From the NCBI GenBank assembly GCA_947456995.1, contig CANGVB010000067.1, positions 1-10,547 on the forward strand: a stretch of DNA of 10,547 nucleotides. The letters are read 5' to 3'. A program made the position numbers and the translations under genes. This document shows positions 1 through 6,218 of this stretch, piece after piece (position 1 is the stretch's first letter; the number at the start of each line of letters is the position of its first letter). The DNA comes from Bryobacteraceae bacterium. GTDB lineage: Bacteria; Acidobacteriota; Terriglobia; Bryobacterales; Bryobacteraceae. The notes beneath the pieces were generated by a model. The model was given only the letters and a program-made list of their open reading frames with translations, searched no databases and had not been told where the DNA came from.

Positions 1-15
1 CTTTGGCATGATCTT

Positions 16-1257
16 CTAGCTTAAGGCCAATCGAAGAATATTGAGCGCAGATTGCACAGCAAACTGCCTTACCCGGTCTCGATCCCCCGCAGGGTAACGA
101 AAGCGCTGTGCCTTCAGGTACCCATCGGGTCCGGCAATTCCGATATAAACCGTACCCACAGGATTTTCTTCAGTCCCGCCATCGGGCCCAGCATATCCGG
201 TCAAACTCAGCGCCCAATGGGAATTCGATTTCTCGCGCGCCCCTGCTGCCATCTGCAGTGCCACCGCTTCAGACACTGCGCTCTGCTCAGCCAGCACCCA
301 TGGGTCAACCCCAAGCAACCCTTGTTTCTCGCCGTCGTTATAAGTGATGAAACCACCCACAAATGCCTTGGACGCCCCGGCAATGCCAGACAACCGCGAA
401 CCCAGCATCCCGCCAGTCAAGGACTCAGCCACAGCCAGTGTCTGCCCACGCTCCACCAGCAAGCGCAGCACTGCCGCCTCCAGCGGCGACCCGTCACGCG
501 AGTAGATCCGATCCCCAAGCACGGCCTCGATCTTGGCCCCCAACTCAGCCACCAGCGCATCCGATTCTTCCTGCAACTTCGTCTGCGCACGCAAATGCAA
601 CGTAATGTCACCGGCCTTGGCCAGAATCGTCGTCACCGGGTTCTCGTATTGCTTGTAGATTGGAGCAACCAAAGCGTCCACATCCGATTCCCCCATCCCG
701 GTCAGGCGGTAGGTAGCCGTCGCTAGTGCAAGAGGCGGCAATATCTTCTGCAGCCTTGGCAGGAATTCTTTCTCGGCCATCGGCTTCATCTCGCCCGGCG
801 GCCCAGGTAGCAAAACTACAATCTGCTGCGAAGCCAAACTCAGCCACTGCCCCGGTGCCGTCCCATTCGGATTCGGCATAACCTCGGCCCCGTCGATCAC
901 ATACGCCTGCCGCTTGTTGATCTCGGCCATCTTGCGCCCGAACGAGGCAAATCTCGCCTCAAGCGCATCACAAATTTTCTGGTCAAAAAAGATCGCGCGG
1001 CCCGTAGCCGTGCCAACCGCCTCACGGGTCAAGTCGTCTTCAGTCGGCCCCAGGCCTCCAGTGAGGATCAGCAAATCAGAATGCTCAAGGCAATACCGAA
1101 TGGCCGCCTCAAGCTTCTCCCGCTGGTCTCCAACTACTACTTTCTGAACCACCTCAACACCCAACAAATTCAGCCGCTCAGTCAGAAAAAGTGAATTGGT
1201 ATCCAGTCGTGTGTGGGTGAGCATCTCGCTCCGAACGGCAATGATAGCTGCGTTCAT
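16..1257 (-). CDS. cinA: CinA family nicotinamide-nucleotide amidohydrolase
   Basis: Two-domain CinA of 413 residues, the usual family length. Residues 1-170 form the MoaB/MogA-like (COG1058) domain, with the signature TGGLGPTEDD at 66-75 and LLPGPPGEM at 149-157. Residues 255-413 form the PncC domain, with AESLTGG at 277-283, Lys311, and TGYAGPDGGT at 353-362. In characterised members the PncC domain deamidates NMN to nicotinic acid mononucleotide, and the N-terminal domain can hydrolyse ADP-ribose; both are cytoplasmic pyridine-nucleotide salvage roles. The ATG at 1255-1257 was chosen over longer in-frame starts because family homology begins there and an AGGA site lies 6 bases upstream. 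It is the last gene of the rimO-yacG-pgpA-NHL-cinA cluster. Oddity: residue 9 is Arg (CGG) where the family normally has Gly in the G-(T/S)-E loop. Family assignment is firm; activity of the N-terminal domain is less certain. Confidence 0.95.
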   Translation of the reverse strand: MNAAIIAVRSEMLTHTRLDTNSLFLTERLNLLGVEVVQKVVVGDQREKLEAAIRYCLEHSDLLILTGGLGPTEDDLTREAVGTATGRAIFFDQKICDALEARFASFGRKMAEINKRQAYVIDGAEVMPNPNGTAPGQWLSLASQQIVVLLPGPPGEMKPMAEKEFLPRLQKILPPLALATATYRLTGMGESDVDALVAPIYKQYENPVTTILAKAGDITLHLRAQTKLQEESDALVAELGAKIEAVLGDRIYSRDGSPLEAAVLRLLVERGQTLAVAESLTGGMLGSRLSGIAGASKAFVGGFITYNDGEKQGLLGVDPWVLAEQSAVSEAVALQMAAGAREKSNSHWALSLTGYAGPDGGTEENPVGTVYIGIAGPDGYLKAQRFRYPAGDRDRVRQFAVQSALNILRLALS

Positions 1258-1263
1258 GAGAAA

Positions 1264-1267
1264 TCCT
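1264..1267 (-). promoter_or_regulatory. Ribosome binding site of cinA, overlapping upstream stop codon
   Basis: Read on the minus strand, AGGA lies 6 bases before the cinA ATG and shares bases with the TAG stop codon (1266-1268) of the IPT/NHL gene. This supports the short CinA start and suggests translational coupling between the two genes. Confidence 0.6.
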
Positions 1268-2264
1268 AGGCCCTGGCGATATCCACATCCACTCTGAATA
1301 TCGAATTCGTCGTAGCCACAGCCATCGAGCGCGAGGGCATGATGCAGAGCCCGACAATGCCGTGTCCTGACAGAAAATGCTGCGCCTCGCGAGCCGGATT
1401 GATTCTCACAACCCCACGGCGGCCAGAATAGCTGGCAGCACAATACAGGTTTCCATCGCGGTCGAAGGTGATCCCCTGCGGCCGCCCCAGCCCGCGGTAG
1501 AAAAGCTCAGCCTCGCCATTCGGCGCAATGCGCTGAATCGAATCAAAACTCGAAGTCGTCGGCCCGGTGACATAAAGATACAAATCCGGCCCAAAGGCAA
1601 GATGGTAGGCTGCAATCGACGGTTCAAGCGTCGCAAAAACAAATACGTCGCGCGCCGGGTTGATCTTGAAAATGGTCCCCGAACGATCCCCAACATAGAG
1701 ATTCCCCGCCGGATCAAAAGCCAGCCCAGTCGCGATTCCCATCCCCTCGACAAATGTCGTCATGGTTCCAGAGGGCGTGATCTGGTAAATGATTCCGTCG
1801 TTGCGCGAGGACACATAGAGCATCCCGTCCTGGTCAAAGGCTAGCCCCGTGGCATTCATGATGTCGCTGGCAAAGGGGCGGCAATCATAGTTCAGATCGA
1901 TCTTGTAAACCGATACAGCCGTCTTCTGCCCCCGGCTTCCGGAGAAGGTCGTGTAGATGTTGCCTTCCTGGTCACAAGCCGGGCTCGCTACTGGATGCAG
2001 ACTGTCGGCCACCTGAATGCCGATCGCGCAGTGATAGGCATTGGAAACAACTCCCTCGCGCCGCACTGTCAGTTCTCCGTAGCTCGGAGCATCCGGCACG
2101 CGTGCAATCACCATGCTGCCTGAGCCAACCACCACCGCCCCATGCGCATCGCCAAAGAGCACCTCGGGACGAACTTCACCGCCAAGATTTGTGCCACGAA
2201 TAGTGAACTCACCACCAGGCAACGCCGCTTCCGGCTGTACGCGATCAATGTGAATAGAAGACAT
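1266..2264 (-). CDS. IPT/TIG domain plus NHL-repeat beta-propeller protein
   Basis: Protein of 332 residues. Residues about 5-80 look like an IPT/TIG immunoglobulin-like fold (an early RVQPEAALPGGEFTIRGTNL stretch is typical). Residues about 85-330 contain repeated units of the form GLAFDxxGxLYV followed by GxIxxI, as in NHL six-bladed propellers: clear units start near GLAFDQDG, GLAFDPAG, LAFGPD and GITFDRDG. The sequence shows no signal peptide or membrane segment, so it is probably cytoplasmic, unlike most bacterial NHL proteins. No catalytic residues are recognisable; propellers of this kind usually bind partners or ligands. It sits between pgpA (19 bases upstream) and cinA (8 bases downstream) on the same strand, so it is co-transcribed with housekeeping genes. 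No good Shine-Dalgarno site precedes its ATG. Fold assignment is good; the function is unknown. Confidence 0.85.
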   Translation of the reverse strand: MSSIHIDRVQPEAALPGGEFTIRGTNLGGEVRPEVLFGDAHGAVVVGSGSMVIARVPDAPSYGELTVRREGVVSNAYHCAIGIQVADSLHPVASPACDQEGNIYTTFSGSRGQKTAVSVYKIDLNYDCRPFASDIMNATGLAFDQDGMLYVSSRNDGIIYQITPSGTMTTFVEGMGIATGLAFDPAGNLYVGDRSGTIFKINPARDVFVFATLEPSIAAYHLAFGPDLYLYVTGPTTSSFDSIQRIAPNGEAELFYRGLGRPQGITFDRDGNLYCAASYSGRRGVVRINPAREAQHFLSGHGIVGLCIMPSRSMAVATTNSIFRVDVDIARA

Positions 2265-2283
2265 GAGGGATCTAAGTCTATTT

Positions 2284-2757
2284 TTACAGAGGCAGATTGA
2301 GAAAGTTGTGGAGAATGTAAATCACAAGCGCCGCATAGAAGCCCGCCATCAGGTCATCGGCGATCACACCAATCCCGCGCGGCAGCTTTTCAAAGAGATT
2401 TACCGGGAAAGGCTTCCAGATGTCAAAGGCTCGAAACAACCCAAACGCCACCAGGTAACTCAACGGGTTGCCCAGATCACACCAGAGAAATGCCAGCATC
2501 TGCCCGAGCACTTCATCCACCACCACACATTGCGGGTCCTTCAGCTTCAATTCATCAATCAGGACATTGGTCGCCCAAATCGAAGGCAACAGAGCAACCA
2601 CAACCAGCCCCAACAGGTGCACTGGCGTGAAGTAGGCAAAGTGATGCAACAAGTACACGCCAACAACGCCCACCACAGCACCTGCTGTACCGGGAGCCTT
2701 CGGAACATAACCAGCATAGAAACTGGTAGCGATTACTTCAGCGATGGCTATTTTCAT
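2284..2757 (-). CDS. pgpA: Phosphatidylglycerophosphatase A
   Basis: Small integral membrane enzyme that removes phosphate from phosphatidylglycerol phosphate to give phosphatidylglycerol. With the ATG at 2755-2757 it has 157 residues, close to the family norm. Seen motifs: PKAPGTAGA near 19-27, VVDEVLGQ with Asp81-Glu82, FRAFDIWKPFP at 108-118, and GIGVIADDLMAG at 128-139, whose Asp134-Asp135 pair matches the conserved C-terminal DDxxAG. Hydrophobic segments lie at about 28-40, 47-63, 83-93 and 137-155. The gene overlaps the end of yacG by 20 bases, indicating translational coupling. An alternative ATG at 2767-2769 (161 residues) has GAGG directly against it, too close to serve well, so the inner start is preferred; a still longer reading frame inside yacG is unlikely. 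The enzyme supplies anionic phospholipid in the inner membrane. Confidence 0.93.
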   Translation of the reverse strand: MKIAIAEVIATSFYAGYVPKAPGTAGAVVGVVGVYLLHHFAYFTPVHLLGLVVVALLPSIWATNVLIDELKLKDPQCVVVDEVLGQMLAFLWCDLGNPLSYLVAFGLFRAFDIWKPFPVNLFEKLPRGIGVIADDLMAGFYAALVIYILHNFLNLPL

Positions 2758-2938
2758 CGTCTGCGTCATCCTCGCGCCGGGCAGGTAGCTCGTCCATCGT
2801 CTCACCCGGAATCCGGTATTCTTCATCGGCCCACTTGCCAAGATCCATCATTTGGCAGCGTTCGCTACAAAAAGGAAAGTAGTCATCGCCTTGCTTGGAA
2901 GGCTTGCGGCATAGGGGGCACTTGGCCTTGAGGAGCAT
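2738..2938 (-). CDS. yacG: YacG-like zinc-binding DNA gyrase inhibitor
   Basis: Protein of 66 residues with the diagnostic YacG pattern: a CPLC pair (Cys7, Cys10), then PFCSERC (Cys24, Cys28), followed by MDLGKWADEEYRIPG. The four cysteines bind one zinc ion. The E. coli protein binds the GyrB C-terminal region and blocks DNA binding by gyrase; the same role here is inferred from family. The C-terminal third is acidic and probably disordered, rich in Asp and Glu. It starts 5 bases after the rimO stop with no visible Shine-Dalgarno site, so its translation is likely coupled to rimO. Its last 20 bases overlap the start of pgpA. The length is typical of the family. Confidence 0.92.
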   Translation of the reverse strand: MLLKAKCPLCRKPSKQGDDYFPFCSERCQMMDLGKWADEEYRIPGETMDELPARREDDADDENSHR

Positions 2939-2943
2939 CGTAG

Positions 2944-4353
2944 TTAAATGTGCTGATGCTGACGCTTGGGCGCAGCATTCAGAATCGGAAACGGATTTTC
3001 GGTGAATCGTGGCAGGTTTGTTTCTGGCGCACCAAACACCTCACCAATCAAATCATAATCGTGAGCTTCAGTGATGCGGATGCGGCGGATCTGGCCCTTG
3101 GCCAGCGCCCCATCCGAAACATCATTGATCAAACAATAGCCGTCGATCTCAGGAGCCTGCGACGGCAGGCGACCCTGCCAAAGCATATCTGTCTCCTCCG
3201 ACGGGCCTTCGATCAGAATCGGGAATTCCTGCCCAATCAACTTCTTGTTGATCTTGCGGGAGATCTTCCGCTGCACCGCCATCAGGCTGCGCTGGCGATT
3301 GTGAATCGTGCGGCCATCCACCTTATCGCCAAGTTCAAACGACTTCGAAGTCTCTTCATCGGAATACTTGAACACTCCAAGACGGTCAAACTGCGCCGCC
3401 TCGACAAACTGCTTCAACTCTTCAAAGTCAGCAGCCGTCTCACCCGGGAATCCAACAATCATCGACGTACGAATTGCCACGCCAGGAATCGTAGCCCGCA
3501 TCTTCTCAAGCAACTTCAAGAAGAAATCGCCATTCGATCCACGCTTCATCAGCTTCAGCACATTGCGGCTCGAGTGCTGCAGCGGCATATCGATGTACTT
3601 CACCAGCGACGCATGTTCGGCAATTGTATCGAGCATCTTCTGCGTCACCCGGTTCGGATAGCAATACAGAAAACGCACCCACTTCTCAAACGGAGTCTCA
3701 ATCGAAGCCAGACTCCCCAGCAAATGAGCAAGGCCGTCCTTGATGCCAAGGTCTTCCCCGTAGCTGGTCGTATCCTGGCCGATGAGATTGATCTCGCGAA
3801 CACCAGAATCAAAAAGCCGCGTAGCCTCAGCCACAATCGACTCAAAGCGCCGGCTGCGAAAATCCCCGCGAAACTGCGGAATCACACAGAACGTGCAGGG
3901 ATGATCACACCCTTCGGCGATCTTGATATAGGCCGAGTAGCGCCCTGTTGTCAGCACACGTGGCGAAAGGTCATGGTAGAGATAAGGCGTCGTCTCAAGG
4001 CTGAACTTCTCGCCCTCACAAGCGGCAACGATCTTCTCGAGGTCGTTGGTGCCAACCATGGCATCCACTTCCGGCAGGCTCTCTTCGATCTCACCGCGAA
4101 AGCGTTCCACCAGGCACCCGGCAACAACAAGCCGCTTGGCCTTGCCATGCTCCTTGTACTTGCCCATCTCGATAATCGTATCGACGGACTCCTGCTTGGC
4201 CGGATTAATAAAGCTGCAAGTGTTGACGACAATGACATCCGCATCATCGGGAGACGATGTGAGCTCATGACCATGCGCGGCAAGCTGCCCCATCATCACT
4301 TCTGAATCCACAAGATTCTTGGGACAACCTAAACTGACAAAACCTATTTTCAA
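2944..4353 (-). CDS. rimO: Ribosomal protein S12 methylthiotransferase RimO
   Basis: Radical SAM methylthiotransferase of 469 residues that adds a methylthio group to the conserved aspartate of ribosomal protein uS12. Domains in order: the UPF0004 domain (1-110) with the three auxiliary-cluster cysteines Cys10 (SLGCPKN), Cys46 (VNTCSF) and Cys80 (AGCLVERF); the radical SAM barrel with CxxxCxxC at Cys149, Cys153 and Cys156 (AEGCDHPCTFC); and a C-terminal TRAM-like domain (about 370-440). The LGCPKN and short TRAM region favour RimO over the tRNA enzyme MiaB. The start codon is TTG (4351-4353), with MKIGFVSLGC aligned to the usual N-terminus and no in-frame ATG close by. It is the first gene of the five-gene minus-strand cluster and is divergent from the HD-domain gene. 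The last 30 or so residues, including a His/Gln-rich end, extend past TRAM. Confidence 0.96.
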   Translation of the reverse strand: MKIGFVSLGCPKNLVDSEVMMGQLAAHGHELTSSPDDADVIVVNTCSFINPAKQESVDTIIEMGKYKEHGKAKRLVVAGCLVERFRGEIEESLPEVDAMVGTNDLEKIVAACEGEKFSLETTPYLYHDLSPRVLTTGRYSAYIKIAEGCDHPCTFCVIPQFRGDFRSRRFESIVAEATRLFDSGVREINLIGQDTTSYGEDLGIKDGLAHLLGSLASIETPFEKWVRFLYCYPNRVTQKMLDTIAEHASLVKYIDMPLQHSSRNVLKLMKRGSNGDFFLKLLEKMRATIPGVAIRTSMIVGFPGETAADFEELKQFVEAAQFDRLGVFKYSDEETSKSFELGDKVDGRTIHNRQRSLMAVQRKISRKINKKLIGQEFPILIEGPSEETDMLWQGRLPSQAPEIDGYCLINDVSDGALAKGQIRRIRITEAHDYDLIGEVFGAPETNLPRFTENPFPILNAAPKRQHQHI

Positions 4354-4404
4354 ACGTAATTACCCAACAATCAGGTTAGCGCGATTTGTTATCCTCTTCA
4401 CCAA
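4354..4404. promoter_or_regulatory. Divergent intergenic region, rimO / HD-domain gene
   Basis: These 51 bases separate the TTG start of rimO (minus) from the ATG of the HD-domain gene (plus) and must carry or abut the promoters of both. The segment is richer in A and T than its flanks. A weak -10-like TATCCT for the plus strand lies at 4390-4395 and a TAATTA for the minus strand at 4357-4362, but neither has a convincing -35 partner. No clear Shine-Dalgarno site precedes the HD-domain ATG. Confidence 0.4.
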
Positions 4405-5259
4405 ATGGATATCGATCGTCGCAAAGTGATCACAGCACTCGGAGGCGCTTCAGTCGTCGAGCTTATGAACCCCGAAGCCCGCGCCGAAGCACTCGAAGAC
4501 TATCTCTCCCAGCAACTCGACGCCACAATGGCCGCCAAACTGGGCGTCCCCCTCAACACTCCCACCGTCGCCGAACTCGAAGACCAGATCGAGACCCGCC
4601 CCTTCCGCAAAGGCGTCGGCACCCTCTTCGCCGTCGGAGCATCCACACCCTTCGGTAACCGTGTCGCAGGCGAAGCCGACAACGTCCCCAAACTACCGGC
4701 AATGCCCGCCAAGCCAACCCTGCTCGATTTCTACAAGCTCCGCTTCAACCCCGCCACTCACATCCTGCAAAGTGCCGACAAAGCGCTCACCTCCGGTATG
4801 CCCGAAGAAATTGTCCTCGCCTGCCTCCTCCATGATTCCGCCCATGCCCTAATGAAGGCAGACCACTGCTGGTGGGCCGCCCAACTCTACGAGCCCTACG
4901 TCTCACCCAAAGTCACCTTCGCAATCCGCTACCATCAGGCCCTGCGCTTCTTCCCAGACCCCAGCGTCAACTACGAATACCCGATCCTCTACAACAAGAT
5001 CTTCGGTAAAGACTACGTGCCCCCCGAATACATCAAGCAAGCCCACGACTACGCCCGCAAACACAAGTTCTACATGGCCGCCCGCATGGTCACCGTCAAC
5101 GATCTATATTCCTTCGACCCCAACCACGTCGTCGACCCAGCCAAGTTCACCGACATCATCGGCCGCCACTTCAAGCAGCCCAAAGAAGGATTGGGCTACG
5201 ACAATTCTGCCGTAGCCCATATGTGGCGAACAATCATCAATCCCGACGTCGGGCTTTAG
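4405..5259 (+). CDS. HD-domain metalloprotein, candidate diiron oxygenase (PhnZ-like)
   Basis: Protein of 284 residues. Residues 5-20 (DRRKVITALGGASVV) resemble a weak or decayed twin-arginine signal. Residues 105-240 carry an HD-type helical core: His119, His143-Asp144, His147, His154, His177 and Asp233. The surrounding text (HILQSADKAL...LLHDSAH...RYHQALRFF) looks more like PhnZ/TmpB-type mixed-valent diiron oxygenases than HD phosphohydrolases; from memory PhnZ uses His34, His58-Asp59, His62, His80, His104 and Asp161. Spacings that match are 24 (first His to HD), +3 (HD to next His), 23 against 24, and 56 against 57; the HD-to-His154 interval is shorter. The substrate is unknown, and no phosphonate gene is adjacent. 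A phosphohydrolase remains possible, since several of these also bind two metals. The gene is divergent from rimO and converges on the TIM-barrel gene with a 4-base overlap. Confidence 0.8.
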   Translation: MDIDRRKVITALGGASVVELMNPEARAEALEDYLSQQLDATMAAKLGVPLNTPTVAELEDQIETRPFRKGVGTLFAVGASTPFGNRVAGEADNVPKLPAMPAKPTLLDFYKLRFNPATHILQSADKALTSGMPEEIVLACLLHDSAHALMKADHCWWAAQLYEPYVSPKVTFAIRYHQALRFFPDPSVNYEYPILYNKIFGKDYVPPEYIKQAHDYARKHKFYMAARMVTVNDLYSFDPNHVVDPAKFTDIIGRHFKQPKEGLGYDNSAVAHMWRTIINPDVGL

Positions 5260-6104
5260 TAGCTCAACTTCTTCAAATACTCAGCCGACAGCTTCAAGCT
5301 ATCCAGCGGATTCCCAGGCGTCTGATCCTGCTCTACAAAGAAGTGCTTCGCCCCTGCCGCCACTGCCGCACGCATCACCGGCGCAATCTCAATCACACCC
5401 GTACCCACGCTCTGGAAAGCTTCCTTCGGCACGCGCTCGTTGTACTGCGTCGGCATCTTCGTCACATTCTTCAAGTGCACCAGCGGAATACGGCCCGTGT
5501 ACTTCTGAAACACCTCAACCGGCGCTACGCCAGCCACCTGGCTCCACATGATGTCAAACTCAAGGCCCACCAGATTGGCATCGGTGTTCTTCATCAGCAC
5601 ATCAATCAGGCGATCCCCAGTCCCGGCCACCGGCTCAAACTCAAACGCGTGGTTGTGGTAGCAAAGCTTCAGCCCCGCCGCCTTCGCCCGCTCACCCGTC
5701 TTGTTCAACACATCGGCCAGCTTCTTGATCACCTCAACTCCACCACGGTCAGCAGGGGCAATATAGGGGCACACTACATACGAGATCCCCTTGGCCTTCG
5801 CGTCATCAAGCGTCGGGTTCAGCTTGTCGATGTCCTTAAAGAAATAGCTCGTATCAATGTGCAAGCTTACCGGCTTCAGCTTGGTCTGCTTGAGTGAAGA
5901 CCATACCTTGTCCATGTTGCCGCGAATCACTTCGGCTTCCTTATAGCCAAGCTCTTCCAGTGACTTCAACGTCTCAAGCGGCTTCTCGTTGATGATCGAG
6001 CGCAGCGTATAAAGCTGAGCGCCAAAAGTCTTCAGGGTCTTTGCTTCAAGGGAGGGCAGCGCAAGCGCGGCACCAGCAACAAGGCTTCGTCGGGTCATAG
6101 ACAT
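5256..6104 (-). CDS. Tat-exported sugar phosphate isomerase/epimerase-like TIM-barrel protein
   Basis: Protein of 282 residues in the xylose-isomerase-like (AP endonuclease family 2) TIM-barrel superfamily. Residues 4-21 form a twin-arginine signal (TRRSLVAGAALALPSLEA), so the enzyme is probably exported folded to the periplasm. Hallmarks of the subfamily are CYHNHAFEFEP (148-158), GLEFDIMW (180-187), PLVHLKNV (207-214) and FFVEQDQTPGNPLDSL (255-270). Probable metal and substrate ligands include Glu182/Asp184, His210 and Glu258; this is inferred from the family. Such Tat-signal paralogues are numerous in Acidobacteriota and Planctomycetota and are thought to act on keto-sugars or similar carbohydrates; the substrate here is not known. 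The ATG at 6102-6104 is chosen because it places the RR motif at residues 5-6; ATG at 6096-6098 is also possible. Its 3' end overlaps the convergent HD-domain gene by 4 bases, and a terminator lies just upstream of its start. Confidence 0.88.
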   Translation of the reverse strand: MSMTRRSLVAGAALALPSLEAKTLKTFGAQLYTLRSIINEKPLETLKSLEELGYKEAEVIRGNMDKVWSSLKQTKLKPVSLHIDTSYFFKDIDKLNPTLDDAKAKGISYVVCPYIAPADRGGVEVIKKLADVLNKTGERAKAAGLKLCYHNHAFEFEPVAGTGDRLIDVLMKNTDANLVGLEFDIMWSQVAGVAPVEVFQKYTGRIPLVHLKNVTKMPTQYNERVPKEAFQSVGTGVIEIAPVMRAAVAAGAKHFFVEQDQTPGNPLDSLKLSAEYLKKLSY

Positions 6105-6130
6105 ATCAATCAATATCTTATGCCACAAAT

Positions 6131-6162
6131 AAAATGGCCGGAACCATTTTCAGGTTCCGGCC
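6131..6162 (-). terminator. Intrinsic terminator of the radical SAM gene
   Basis: A perfect 10-bp inverted repeat, GGCCGGAACC (6136-6145) and GGTTCCGGCC (6153-6162), encloses a 7-base loop. Read on the minus strand, the stem is followed by ATTTTATTTG, a U-rich tail in RNA. No T-rich run follows on the plus strand, so it acts in one direction. It lies 57 bases past the radical SAM stop codon and about 27 bases before the ATG of the TIM-barrel gene. Confidence 0.88.
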
Positions 6163-6218
6163 TTGAGCGAGACTAACGTAGTTTGCGACTCTCGTTTGTC
6201 GAATTGTTTGCGAAAAGA

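Noticed and set aside
2758..2841. Longer PgpA start giving 185 residues
   Set aside because: The added residues fall in an alternative frame of yacG, are not membrane-like and precede the conserved PgpA N-terminus.
2263..2931. Plus-strand open frame opposite pgpA and yacG
   Set aside because: Both opposite genes carry diagnostic motifs; this frame is His/Arg/Gln-rich without any family resemblance.
2950..4305. Open frame of 451 codons on the plus strand opposite rimO
   Set aside because: It is the antisense shadow of a firmly identified gene in GC-rich DNA; the product is rich in Arg, Leu and His, with no recognisable motif or ribosome site.
6181..6213. Repeated GTTTGCGA (6181-6188 and 6206-6213) with a related GTTTGTCGA between
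   Set aside because: It lies in the short 3' untranslated stretch between the radical SAM stop codon and its terminator. Only two exact copies of 8 bases exist, which is too little to call a binding site array or repeat element.
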